A DNA stretch of 41,371 nt from Oscillospiraceae bacterium (GCA_017458065.1 JAFTGD010000001.1:1-41371); one strand, 5' to 3'; counted from the stretch's first letter, positions 26,066 to 34,354 are shown. The notes: generated by a model from the sequence alone, not told the origin. Made by a program: numbers and translations.

Positions 26066-26559
26066 TCTAGGTCACCACTTTCCTCTGTGAAATACTTCAT
26101 TCCTGTTTTTTTTAGTTCACGAAGCGACCGGAGACTTGCGTATCTGATCGGACGGATGCGGCGTTCCATCTCCTCCAGCAGCTTTAGAAAACGAGCCTCT
26201 GAGCGTTCATGCACCATGGTATAGAGGTTGTAATCAAATTCAGGCCTGCGGCTGCGGACGTAACAGTGCGTAACCTGAGGAAACTCCGTGACCGCGGCTG
26301 CTGCTTCGGAAACGCGATCCTCAGGAACGTCCCAGACCAGCATGGAATTGATGGTGTAACCGACGCTGCGGTGATACAGCGCAGCCGCAATCCGTTTGAG
26401 CCGGCCCTGCCGCTGAAGCTCCCTTGTCATCTCCAGTACCTGTTCCCCACTCACGCCGAGGGCGTCGCCAAGAACATCAAAGGGCCTCTCACAGAGAGGA
26501 AACTCCTCCTGTAGCAAGCGGATCAAAGCAATCTGACTGTCTGTCAGTGGCGGATTCAT
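26062..26559 (-). CDS. ahbB: Siroheme decarboxylase subunit, AhbB-like
   Basis: This 165-aa Lrp/AsnC-type protein has an N-terminal helix-turn-helix (LTDSQIALIRLLQEEFPL, then ALGVSGEQVLEMTRELQRQG) and the AhbA/B ferredoxin-like domain. The hallmark is RIAAALYHRSVGYTINSMLV, which carries the conserved siroheme-contacting RH/YHR region, followed by WDVPEDRV and VTHCYVRSRRPEFDYNLYTM. It ends LRELKKTGMKYF, typical of AhbB. AhbA and AhbB remove two acetate carboxyls of siroheme to give didecarboxysiroheme. Start and stop overlap the neighbouring genes. Confidence 0.92.
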   Translation of the reverse strand: MNPPLTDSQIALIRLLQEEFPLCERPFDVLGDALGVSGEQVLEMTRELQRQGRLKRIAAALYHRSVGYTINSMLVWDVPEDRVSEAAAAVTEFPQVTHCYVRSRRPEFDYNLYTMVHERSEARFLKLLEEMERRIRPIRYASLRSLRELKKTGMKYFTEESGDLE

Positions 26560-27029
26560 GGTCTTTCCTCTCTCACGTCAAACGCGGCATGGATTTTGAA
26601 CTGCCGTAAGCGTTCAAAACGGTAGACCCGATCCGTCAAGCCGCTGGATTCCAGTTGACCGATCACCCGGTCAAGATCCTCCTGCCTGCGGCAGGAGAGT
26701 GTAAACCACATATTAAGCGTATGATCCCGCAGATAGTTGTGCGTGATCCCGGGAATCGTGCTGATCAGGTTCGCCATCTCCTCGACATGCTCTTCCGGAA
26801 CGCGCATGGCACAGAGGAGAGAATGATACCCGAGCGAGGCGGCATGAAAAAAGCCGGAAAAGCGACGGATCCAGCCGTCTTCCATGAGCCGGGTGATGCG
26901 TGCGATCACCTCCTGGGCGGACAGTCCGCCCAGTCGCTCACCCAGGTCCCGATAAGGCTCCTCCGTAAGAGGAATCCCCTCCTGGAGCAGATTCAGGAGG
27001 GCCCGATCTGTATTGTCCACTTCTCTCAT
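26556..27029 (-). CDS. ahbA: Siroheme decarboxylase subunit, AhbA-like
   Basis: The ATG at 27029 gives 157 aa. The protein is a paralogue of its neighbour: NTDRALLNLLQEGIPLTEEP is the helix-turn-helix start, IRRFSGFFHAASLGYHSLLC holds the conserved FFxxxxLGY siroheme region, and ITHNYLRDHTLNMWFTLSC follows. It ends RQFKIHAAFDV. The ribosome site is poor (GAGTAGG touching the ATG); GTG at 27020 is an alternative. It works as a heterodimer with AhbB. The gene is 11 bp after ahbC and overlaps ahbB by four bases. Confidence 0.92.
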   Translation of the reverse strand: MREVDNTDRALLNLLQEGIPLTEEPYRDLGERLGGLSAQEVIARITRLMEDGWIRRFSGFFHAASLGYHSLLCAMRVPEEHVEEMANLISTIPGITHNYLRDHTLNMWFTLSCRRQEDLDRVIGQLESSGLTDRVYRFERLRQFKIHAAFDVREERP

Positions 27030-27040
27030 CCTACTCGGAA

Positions 27041-28231
27041 TCAGAGCTGTACCGGGACGGGGAGTCTGCGCTCCTCTTCGGTCAGGTAGCAAGCGGGGTC
27101 GAAGCCCCAGAAATCGCCGCTTACTGCTTCCGCGCGGGAACGGAAATTACCGTTACAGACAGAGAGCCAGCTGCAATTGCGACAGGTCTCTGGCAGAAGA
27201 GACTGCCGGTCCTTCAGGCCTGCGAGAAGCGGAATGCTTCTGTCGGTCCAGATCTCGCTGAAGGGGCGCTCACGCACATTGCCCAGTGTATGCTGCTGGG
27301 TGAACTGATCCGGATGAACATTGCCTTCGGCATCGATGTTGGCAAAAGCCATCCCGGAGCGGTTTCCTCCGTTGCGGCGGAGCAGACGGTAGATGGCGGC
27401 GCAACGCTCGGGATCGGACTCACGAATTTTCAGACAGAGATAGGGGCCGTCCGCATGGTTGTCCACCATGAGGACCTCCTTTTTCAGACCGCGTCGGTGA
27501 AAATCCAGCGTGCGGTCGATAATCAGGTCCAGGACGTCACGGGTCTGCTGAGGGCTGAGATCCTCCTTTTGCATGGTGCTGCCGCGGCCGGAATAGACCA
27601 GATGATAAAAGCAGATGCGGTCCACATCCTCCCGCTCCAGAATATCAAGGATTCCCGGGACATCGTCAACGTTGTTCCGGTTGAGGGTGAAGCGGAAGCC
27701 GACTCGCTGCCCGATACGGCGGCAGTTGCGCACCCCGTTGAGTGCACGCTCATATGCTCCCGGCATTCCGCGGAAGCGATCGTTCGTCTCCGGCATCCCG
27801 TCCAAGCTGATGCCGACGTAGCTGATCCCGAGTGAGCGGATACACTCCGCGAGTTCCGGGGTGATCAGCGTTCCGTTTGTCGAAAGCGTCACGCGGATAC
27901 CGCGTTTGATTGCATGTCCCGCTAGAACAGGAAAATCCTCCCGGCAGAGCGGCTCCCCGCCGCTGAAGAGCAGCGCAGGCACGTGGAAATCCGCCAGATC
28001 ATCAATCAGGCGAAGAGCTTCTTCGGTGTTCAGTTCATTCTCATAAAGCCGGTTTTCCGAGCGGGAATAGCAGTGCCGGCAGTGAAGATTGCATGTGCGG
28101 GTATAATTCCATGCTACGACGGGGCCGCGGCCTTCCGCCACCCCGTCGGTCTGGGAGAAGGCGTTTACGGTGTACCGCAGCTCATCGCCGGAATAGTTGT
28201 CGCCGATCAGCATCTTGGTCAGACTGAGCAT
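27041..28231 (-). CDS. ahbC: Radical SAM enzyme AhbC (didecarboxysiroheme to Fe-coproporphyrin III)
   Basis: AGGAGG is eight bases before the start. The 396-aa protein has VVAWNYTRTCNLHCRHCYSR, with the iron-sulfur cysteines at residues 47, 51 and 54, then ALLFSGGEPLCRED and STNGTLITPELAE. Its C-terminal SPASM-like cluster region reads ETCRNCSWLSVCNGNFRSRA and later FDPACYLTEEE. This matches AhbC/NirJ proteins. AhbC removes two acetate side chains as methyl-forming cleavages to give iron-coproporphyrin III. It lies between ahbD and ahbA. Confidence 0.9.
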   Translation of the reverse strand: MLSLTKMLIGDNYSGDELRYTVNAFSQTDGVAEGRGPVVAWNYTRTCNLHCRHCYSRSENRLYENELNTEEALRLIDDLADFHVPALLFSGGEPLCREDFPVLAGHAIKRGIRVTLSTNGTLITPELAECIRSLGISYVGISLDGMPETNDRFRGMPGAYERALNGVRNCRRIGQRVGFRFTLNRNNVDDVPGILDILEREDVDRICFYHLVYSGRGSTMQKEDLSPQQTRDVLDLIIDRTLDFHRRGLKKEVLMVDNHADGPYLCLKIRESDPERCAAIYRLLRRNGGNRSGMAFANIDAEGNVHPDQFTQQHTLGNVRERPFSEIWTDRSIPLLAGLKDRQSLLPETCRNCSWLSVCNGNFRSRAEAVSGDFWGFDPACYLTEEERRLPVPVQL

Positions 28232-28234
28232 GCT

Positions 28235-29239
28235 TTATGCCTCCTGCATCTGAAGTCCATAGGCACAGTAGCTGTCTGCAGCCATATAGTCTCCGTTATG
28301 ATAATAAGCCGCGCGCGCACGGCAGCCGCCGCAGATGTCCTGATAGCCGCAGGCGCTGCAGTAGCCTCCGTAGTTGCGGGTGCGCAAAGAAGCAAAGAGT
28401 TCACTGTTTTTCCAGATTTCGTCGAAGGGCTTCTCCCGGATGCTGCCGGCCTCTTCGGTCATGTACGCGCAAGGACGGACCATGCCGACTGGACTGACAA
28501 TGCAGTAAGTGAGTCCGGCAAGACAACCCCTGGTAAAGCGCCGGTCGAGCGTGACGCCGAGCTGCTTAGCTACTCGCGTGAACTGAGGCGCACAGGTCGG
28601 CTTGATTGGGATAGGGATCTCTTTCTGCTTCATCATGATCCGCTGCAGCAGCTCCTCGTATGCCTGAACCTCAAGAGCAGAATCCTCAATAAACACTCCG
28701 CGGCCGACCGGGATCAGGAAGAACAGGTAAGCAGCCATGGCGCCCTTCTCTACGGCAAAATCAATCACGTCGCAGATCTCATCCCGGTTCCAGTCCATGA
28801 CGGTGGTGTGCAGCTGGAAAGGAAGCCCGGCCTCTCGGCAGTTCTCCATCCCCTGCAGTGTGCGGTCGAAAGCGGTTTCATCACCCCGGAAGGCGTTATG
28901 CTTGTCACGATCCAGACTGTCCAAACTGATGCCCATGGCCGCAGCTCCGCTCGCCTTCAGCGCGCGGACTATCTCTGGCGTAAGCAACGTGCCGTTGGTC
29001 CCGAAGACAGGCCGCAACCCTTTTGAGGAAGCATAGGAGACCAGCTCCAGAATATCCGGCCGAAGCAGTGCCTCGCCGCCGCTGAAGATCATAATCCGGA
29101 AGCCTGCCCTGGCAATCCCGTCAATCAACTCCCGCGCTTCAGCGGTCGTCAGCTCTTCGGCACGGCTCTCTCCAGCATTCTGGTAACAGTGTTTACAGTG
29201 GAGATTGCATTTGTTTGTTGTCATCCAGGAAACGATCAT
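28235..29239 (-). CDS. ahbD: Radical SAM heme synthase AhbD
   Basis: The first gene of the heme operon encodes 334 aa. SWMTTNKCNLHCKHCYQNAG holds the radical SAM cysteines at residues 11, 15 and 18. IMIFSGGEALLRPD and FGTNGTLLTPE follow. The auxiliary cluster region is YCSACGYQDICGGCRARAAY, then DSYCAYG. AhbD decarboxylates the two propionates of iron-coproporphyrin III to vinyls, giving protoheme. AAGGAG is 14 bases before the ATG. Its gene order just before ahbC supports AhbD over related peptide-modifying SPASM enzymes. Confidence 0.88.
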   Translation of the reverse strand: MIVSWMTTNKCNLHCKHCYQNAGESRAEELTTAEARELIDGIARAGFRIMIFSGGEALLRPDILELVSYASSKGLRPVFGTNGTLLTPEIVRALKASGAAAMGISLDSLDRDKHNAFRGDETAFDRTLQGMENCREAGLPFQLHTTVMDWNRDEICDVIDFAVEKGAMAAYLFFLIPVGRGVFIEDSALEVQAYEELLQRIMMKQKEIPIPIKPTCAPQFTRVAKQLGVTLDRRFTRGCLAGLTYCIVSPVGMVRPCAYMTEEAGSIREKPFDEIWKNSELFASLRTRNYGGYCSACGYQDICGGCRARAAYYHNGDYMAADSYCAYGLQMQEA

Positions 29240-29718
29240 TTTTAGTCAAACGCTCCTTCTATATGCACTGACCCGGAATCCAGTCCGGAAGCTTCTAGTC
29301 TGAATACCCGTTCCTGCTTGAAATACAAAAGCCTCAAAGCCGGGACAGGCTTGCTGTTTATTGAAACAAAAGCTAAAAAACAATATTAATTCTGATTACT
29401 CATAAGAGCATGCGGGCTTTTGCGTCAAAACTTGATCCAAGCTGGAAAATAACTGGTATTTAATCAAAATTATGGCCGAAACCCCCCAAAACATCATCAA
29501 TTTGTTGAAACAAATTTTAACATACTGCATTCACGCTTTCAAGTGCATTCCCAAAAAATCATCGATTTTGTTCATCGAGTTAAAATATGCTACAGAAGTC
29601 GTCTGCAGATTTCAGATTGAATCGGCATTTTTTGTCATCTTTACAAACGTTTTTCTTGACAGGTAGAAAAGCAATATTCTATAATTTTTCCAGTGCATGA
29701 TGAAAGGGGCGATGAATC
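29240..29718. promoter_or_regulatory. Divergent regulatory region between heme operon and radical SAM operon
   Basis: No gene is seen in these 479 AT-rich bases. On the plus strand TTGACA (29656-29661) and TATAAT (29680-29685) are 18 bp apart and end 33 bp before the Tat-protein gene, a near-perfect promoter. AATTTGTT-GA-AACAAATT (29499-29516) is a perfect 8-bp palindrome. The half TTGAAACAAA recurs at 29361-29370, nearer the heme operon, so a shared regulator may bind here. A possible minus-strand promoter for ahbD lies near 29410-29435 (TTGACG) but is weak. Confidence 0.6.
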
Positions 29719-30198
29719 ATGGGCGAAATCTCACGCAGGACTTTTCTGAAGGGCAGCGCGGCGCTTGCCGGTACGACGTTGCTTGCGTCGCTCGGTCTGA
29801 ATGCCTCCGCAGAAGTGGCACAGTCTGACGAAGAAAAGGTCGTCAGCGCAAAGACCGGAACGTCTCCTGTTTCCGATCAGAACACAGAAGGCCGCAATGT
29901 GGAAGAACAGACAGCGGAGCGGAAATTTGAGCTCATCATCAGTGATGAGATCGCAGAACTTATGGAAGAGCGCGGGATACGGGAAGAGGACGTCCGTGAA
30001 GTTGTTGAATTTGCTGAGTCCAGCGGGAAAAAGCTCTATATCGAAGGAGAAGAGCACTTTCTGGCTCGGAAACGTATCGGCAGTTTTACGGCATATGCGG
30101 AGTACACGGTCAGTGGGAACGACGTAGAGGTGCTAGATGTTTACAGTCACATGATCGTCTTTCCAGGCGACGTGCTTGAGGATCAGGGAGAATCATAA
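29719..30198 (+). CDS. Tat-exported small protein of the radical SAM operon
   Basis: The 159-aa protein begins with a twin-arginine signal, ISRRTFLKGSAALAGTTLLA, with a predicted cleavage after ASA near residue 31. A low-complexity linker (about 32-65) follows. A small folded domain comes next: FELIISDEIAELMEERGIRE, DVREVVEFAESSGKKLYIEG, ARKRIGSFTAYAEYTVSGND and VLDVYSHMIVF. No cysteine is present in the mature part, so it is not itself an iron-sulfur protein. Tat export suggests it folds, or binds a cofactor or partner, in the cytoplasm first. It is the first gene of a coupled operon; its stop shares one base with the next start. The family is not known to me by function. Confidence 0.85.
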   Translation: MGEISRRTFLKGSAALAGTTLLASLGLNASAEVAQSDEEKVVSAKTGTSPVSDQNTEGRNVEEQTAERKFELIISDEIAELMEERGIREEDVREVVEFAESSGKKLYIEGEEHFLARKRIGSFTAYAEYTVSGNDVEVLDVYSHMIVFPGDVLEDQGES

Positions 30199-30398
30199 TG
30201 GGTAAGCCAAGTAAATGGAAATGCTACACCTGTAGGGTTGAAATGGAGAAGGTCCTCGACATCTCCGTGAAATTCCGCAAATTCAACCTGCCAAAAGCGG
30301 AAGGTCTGCGCTGTCCGCAATGCGGGGTGCAGTATCTGGAATCAGACTATGTAGCTGAGCAGGTCTCCCCTGCAGAAGAAATACTCTCCGGAAAATAA
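30198..30398 (+). CDS. Small two-CXXC redox or zinc-ribbon protein
   Basis: The 66-aa protein has WKCYTCRVEME at the N-terminus and LRCPQCGVQYLESDY near residue 45, that is, two CXXC pairs about 33 residues apart. This is the layout of a rubredoxin-like or zinc-ribbon fold. From memory it resembles the small redox protein (DVU_1557-like) that accompanies TrsS-type radical SAM genes in Desulfovibrio and other anaerobes. It is coupled to the Tat protein gene (TAATG) and ends four bases before the first radical SAM gene. It could supply electrons or a metal to the SAM enzymes. Confidence 0.75.
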   Translation: MGKPSKWKCYTCRVEMEKVLDISVKFRKFNLPKAEGLRCPQCGVQYLESDYVAEQVSPAEEILSGK

Positions 30399-30402
30399 GG
30401 CT

Positions 30403-31668
30403 ATGAATCTGATTTGTAAAACCCGTAGCGTCTGCCCGGTCTGTCTGAGGGAACTGCCCGCAGAACTCACAGAACATCCAGACGGGATTTACATGGAGAA
30501 AGTCTGTGCCGATCATGGTAGATTTGAAACGCTGATCTGGCAGGACGATGGGGCCGGCTTCCTGCAGTGGATGACCAGAGGAGGATGTCCGCCAGAAACA
30601 CTGCCCTTGACAGAGGAACAGCTGGAGGCTCAGCTGTCGGGAGCCGGGTTTACATGCGACGCCTGTCAGAGCCCCTCCTCCGCTGCGCTCATGACGACAA
30701 ACCGCTGCAATATGAACTGTCCGGTCTGCTTCACCAGAGACCGGCAGGAGGCGCTTCATGAGCCCTCTCTGGAGGAATGCGAGAGTCTTCTGCGAAACTA
30801 TCGGGAGCGAGCCGGAGATGACGCACTGCTGGAATTCTGTGGTGGGGAGCCCACCGTGCGGGAGGATCTCCCCGCCCTGGCTCAGCTTGCACGCAATATC
30901 GGATTTGACTACATCCAGCTCAATACAAACGGAATTCGTCTTTCTGAGAGCGTGTCCTACTGCAGCCAGCTCAGAGAAGCAGGTATAACCACCGTTTATC
31001 TGGGCTTCGACGGTGTGACGGACCATCCTTACCAGATAAAGTACGGACGCAGTCTGCTGGAGGAAAAGAAAAGGGCCGTGGACAACTGCGAAGCAGCGGG
31101 GCTCGCCGTCGTGCTGGTTGTCTGTGTGATCCCAGGAGAAAACGACGGAGAGCTTGGAGAGATCATCCGCTACGCCAAGGCTAATGTTCCGACAGTAAAG
31201 GGCGTCTATCTGCAGCCGATCAGTTATTTCGGCATCTATCCGGAAGACATCCGGAAAAGGATCACAATCCCGGAGCTGATCCGCAGGCTCGCAGATCAGT
31301 GCGGGGACATTTCCGAAGGAGACTTCGGGCCCTGCAGCTACGAACACCCCCAATGCAGCTTCAATGCCTGTTATCTGGTTGACCGTGAGGGCACTCTTTG
31401 GAGCTTGTCAGAGCCCTTCTCTTCCCGCTGTGTGGAAGGCCAGTGTGCCGGTCGTATCAGGAAAGTGCTCCGTAATACCTGGATGCCGAGCCGTACCAGG
31501 ATGCTAACGATTGGAGGAATGGCTTTCCAGGACGCCTGGAATATCGATCTGCTGCGCGTCAGGCGTTGCTCAATTCAGGTTATCCAGAAAGACGGCAGGC
31601 TGATTCCTCTGTGCAGTAAGTATCTCAGCAGTTGCGGAGGCGGGAAACTCTTTCCGGGAATAGGATAA
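30403..31668 (+). CDS. Radical SAM enzyme 1, Tes/TrsS-like architecture
   Basis: The 421-aa protein has an N-terminal CPVC module (VCPVCLRELPAEL, then EKVCADHGRF) as in MJ0619/Tes-type tetraether synthases and TrsS proteins. The radical SAM core follows: TTNRCNMNCPVCFT with cysteines 102, 106 and 109, FCGGEPTVREDLPALAQ, LNTNGIRLSES, and VYLGFDGVTDHPYQIKYGR. The C-terminus ends VRRCSIQVIQKDGRLIPLC. It is clearly a paralogue of the enzyme at 33020 but keeps fewer cysteines in the auxiliary segment (CDAC at 85-88). No in-frame TGA or selenocysteine is seen. Its substrate is unknown. The stop overlaps the CoA-ligase start. Confidence 0.85.
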   Translation: MNLICKTRSVCPVCLRELPAELTEHPDGIYMEKVCADHGRFETLIWQDDGAGFLQWMTRGGCPPETLPLTEEQLEAQLSGAGFTCDACQSPSSAALMTTNRCNMNCPVCFTRDRQEALHEPSLEECESLLRNYRERAGDDALLEFCGGEPTVREDLPALAQLARNIGFDYIQLNTNGIRLSESVSYCSQLREAGITTVYLGFDGVTDHPYQIKYGRSLLEEKKRAVDNCEAAGLAVVLVVCVIPGENDGELGEIIRYAKANVPTVKGVYLQPISYFGIYPEDIRKRITIPELIRRLADQCGDISEGDFGPCSYEHPQCSFNACYLVDREGTLWSLSEPFSSRCVEGQCAGRIRKVLRNTWMPSRTRMLTIGGMAFQDAWNIDLLRVRRCSIQVIQKDGRLIPLCSKYLSSCGGGKLFPGIG

Positions 31669-33023
31669 TGAGCCAGTCTCTTCAATGCGGGCTCTATAAG
31701 CTGTGCGAAAAACGAATCTCAGAGGAGCGAGAATTCCGGGCCGTAACCGATACCTGCGACGGTCCAGTAACCGATGAGCTTTTTGATGCATACCGGCTGT
31801 GGCAGCTGCAGAAGACTGTAAAGCTGGTCTGTGAAGAGAGCCCATTTTACCGCCGACTCTATCAAGCGGCAGGGGTTACTCCCGGGGATATACGCTGTCT
31901 GCAGGACCTGAAAAAGCTGCCCTTCACTACGTCTTCCGACCTTCAGAACAACCCGTACCGATTTTTGTGCACCTCTCAGAGTGAGATAGAAAAGCCGGTC
32001 ACTTTTTTCAGCTCGGGTTCTGTCGGCCAGAAAAAAAGAGTGTTTTTCAGCCGGTTGGACATTCAGAGGATCATGGATTTTCTCCCGTGTGGAATGCATA
32101 CGGTAATTGAACCCGGAGAGGGACGCGTTCAGGTCTTTCTGCAGAATTCCCAGGGTAGAGGAACCGGGGAGATCCTCGCCAGGAGCCTTCGACTGTACGG
32201 TATGCAGTCTTGGACTTCTGACCTGCAGGACAGCACAGAGGACATCTTTCGACTTGCCTCTGAAAACCAGGTAAACGTCTGGTTCGGAGATGCACTGACC
32301 ATTCTCCGGGCGAGCAGGATCCTTGCACAAGAGCATGATCTGCGCCGTTTTGGAATGCAGTGCATATTTCTCACAATGACGAATATTCCCGACAGTATGG
32401 TGCAGGATCTGACAGACATCTGGGGCTGCCGGGTCTCCACGCACTACGGTCTCACGGAAGCCGGCTGGGGGCTGGCCGTTGACTGTGAGGTCTGTAGGGG
32501 ATATCATTACAACGAACTGGATCATATCATCGAGATCGTCGACCCTGAAACCGGAGCACCGCTCCCATACGGTGCGACGGGTGAAGTGGTTCTGACGACG
32601 ATTGCAAGAGACTGCATGCCTTTGCTGCGGTATCGGACTGGCGACATTGCTTCCCTGTACCCTTGCCGTTGCGGAGGGCATCTGGATATTCTTGGGCATA
32701 TTGTGCGGAGAAAGGAAGGCGCCTGCCGGATCGCGGGAAGAGAGGTCTACCCTGCCCTGTTTGAAGAAATACTTTTCAAGGACCGGCAGATTTTGGACTA
32801 CCGTGCGTATACCGACGGAGAACAGCTCTACTTTGACGCAGAAGTCCTGAGTCCGTACTGTTTTGATGCCAGTGTATTGTCCGAACAGTTGGGGGAAATT
32901 CCGGGGTTGCAGGGAATGAAGTCACCTCAGATCCGCGTTCTTCCGGTCGGAGCTCTTCGTCCTTATGCATTTGAAAAAAAGCGGATTTTGCCCGTCTCCG
33001 AACGGGTGGGAGCAACAGTATGA
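31668..33023 (+). CDS. PaaK-like AMP-dependent CoA ligase
   Basis: The start at 31668 shares one base with the preceding stop (TAATG). The 451-aa protein has FFSSGSVGQKKRVFFS (the SSGTTGxPK-type phosphate loop), VSTHYGLTEAGWG (YGxTE), GATGEVVLTTI and LLRYRTGDIAS, and a C-terminal lid ending YAFEKKRIL. These are the ANL adenylating motifs with a phenylacetate-CoA-ligase-like arrangement. A cysteine-rich insertion YPCRCGGHLDILGH resembles the PaaK metal site. It should activate a carboxylic acid as adenylate or CoA thioester. It resembles the DVU_1553-type ligases found beside TrsS. It lies between the two radical SAM genes. Confidence 0.85.
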   Translation: MSQSLQCGLYKLCEKRISEEREFRAVTDTCDGPVTDELFDAYRLWQLQKTVKLVCEESPFYRRLYQAAGVTPGDIRCLQDLKKLPFTTSSDLQNNPYRFLCTSQSEIEKPVTFFSSGSVGQKKRVFFSRLDIQRIMDFLPCGMHTVIEPGEGRVQVFLQNSQGRGTGEILARSLRLYGMQSWTSDLQDSTEDIFRLASENQVNVWFGDALTILRASRILAQEHDLRRFGMQCIFLTMTNIPDSMVQDLTDIWGCRVSTHYGLTEAGWGLAVDCEVCRGYHYNELDHIIEIVDPETGAPLPYGATGEVVLTTIARDCMPLLRYRTGDIASLYPCRCGGHLDILGHIVRRKEGACRIAGREVYPALFEEILFKDRQILDYRAYTDGEQLYFDAEVLSPYCFDASVLSEQLGEIPGLQGMKSPQIRVLPVGALRPYAFEKKRILPVSERVGATV

Positions 33024-34354
33024 ACGGTGACATTCTCTATACAACAGACAGCCTTTGTCCGGTCTGCCTGAAAAGGATTCCGGCCAGATATCTCAGGAAA
33101 GACAGCAAAGTTTACTTCTACAAGGAATGCCCTGAACACGGTCCGTTCTCGGTATTTTTCTGGGATGATGCCGATCTGTACGAAGAGTGGCTTAAACAGA
33201 GCATCCGTGCGCCTGCTGTAAAAAACGGGAAACCGAAAAAGGACGGGTGTCCTTTTGACTGCGGTCTTTGCGAGGAACATCACAGCGGTACCTGCACCGT
33301 CATTCTGGAAATCACCTATCGCTGCAACATGGACTGCAGGATCTGCTTTGCCGATGCTAATAGGAACCGCTTTGATCCGGATTTGGACACCATCCGCCGG
33401 ATGTACGGAACTGCCCTCCGTGCAAATCGTTTCTGCAGTGTTCAGCTCAGTGGCGGAGAACCGACAGTCCGTGACGATTTGCCTGAAATCATACGTATGG
33501 GAAAAGAGCTCGGTGTCATCCATCTCCAGGTTAATACGAATGGATTGCGGATCGCACAGGACCTCCCCTATCTGCAGAAGCTGAAAGATGCAGGTGTCGA
33601 TCTGATCTACCTTCAGTTTGACGGCACCGACGACGAGATCTACCGCGCTATTCGCGGCAGAGAGATGATGGAGATCAAGAAGCAGGCTATAGCCAACTGT
33701 GAAGCGCTTGGGATCGGGGTTTTGCTGGTGCCGGTTGTTATACCGGAACTGAATCTCCATCGCCTTGGAGAGATTATTGCATTTGCAAAATCACATATTC
33801 CGACGGTCAAAGGAGTCCATTTTCAGCCGCTCAGCTTCTTTGGCCGCTATCCTGACCAGGCTCCTCCAGACGAATGCCGCTGCGGGCTTAGTGACGTCCT
33901 TCACGCGCTGGATGAGCAGTGCGGGGGTGAATTGAAGATGGAGCATTTCGTTCCCAGAAAGCAGTTCGATTCTCACTGCGACTTCAGCAGCAGCTATTAT
34001 CTTGACGAAGACGGGAAGCTGATCGCCATATCCGACAAGACGCAGAATTGTGATGATACCGAGAAGACCGACTTTGTTGCCAAGACCAACCGATATACTG
34101 ACAAGCGATGGCGCTTCCAGCCGGAGGGTTATTCTGACAAACCTTTGATTCGCTTTGCCATGCGGACAATGACACATTCCTTCAGCGTTTCCGGAAAAGG
34201 GTTTCAGGATGTGTGGAACATCGACCTGGGGCGGCTGCGCGGCTGCTGTGTCCACGCAGTCACCGATCGTGGGGAGCTGGTTCCATTCTGTGCGTTTCAC
34301 CTGACATCAGCCAACGGAAAAAGATTATATGAAAATGGTGAGGAAATACTATGA
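33020..34354 (+). CDS. Radical SAM enzyme 2, Tes/TrsS-like
   Basis: The 444-aa protein carries the complete Tes-like arrangement. The N-terminal module is LCPVCLKRIPARY and KECPEHGPF; the auxiliary segment is GCPFDCGLCEEH (cysteines 77, 81, 84). The radical core is TYRCNMDCRICFADA (cysteines 102, 106, 109), then LSGGEPTVRDDLPEIIRM, VNTNGLRIAQDL, LIYLQFDGTDDEIYRAIRGR and VKGVHFQPLSFFGRYP. The C-terminus has LRGCCVHAVTDRGELVPFC. Tes enzymes join unactivated carbons of lipids; TrsS has no proven role that I know. Start and stop overlap both neighbours by four bases (ATGA), giving tight coupling. Confidence 0.87.
   Translation: MNGDILYTTDSLCPVCLKRIPARYLRKDSKVYFYKECPEHGPFSVFFWDDADLYEEWLKQSIRAPAVKNGKPKKDGCPFDCGLCEEHHSGTCTVILEITYRCNMDCRICFADANRNRFDPDLDTIRRMYGTALRANRFCSVQLSGGEPTVRDDLPEIIRMGKELGVIHLQVNTNGLRIAQDLPYLQKLKDAGVDLIYLQFDGTDDEIYRAIRGREMMEIKKQAIANCEALGIGVLLVPVVIPELNLHRLGEIIAFAKSHIPTVKGVHFQPLSFFGRYPDQAPPDECRCGLSDVLHALDEQCGGELKMEHFVPRKQFDSHCDFSSSYYLDEDGKLIAISDKTQNCDDTEKTDFVAKTNRYTDKRWRFQPEGYSDKPLIRFAMRTMTHSFSVSGKGFQDVWNIDLGRLRGCCVHAVTDRGELVPFCAFHLTSANGKRLYENGEEIL

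Noticed and set aside
27041-29239. Peptide-modifying SPASM radical SAM pair (RiPP system) instead of AhbC/AhbD
   Set aside because: No precursor peptide is nearby, and the adjacent ahbA/ahbB, chelatase and complete hem genes give a consistent heme context.
30403-34354. Selenocysteine in the radical SAM enzymes, as in some TrsS proteins
   Set aside because: All expected positions are cysteine codons and no in-frame TGA occurs before the stops.
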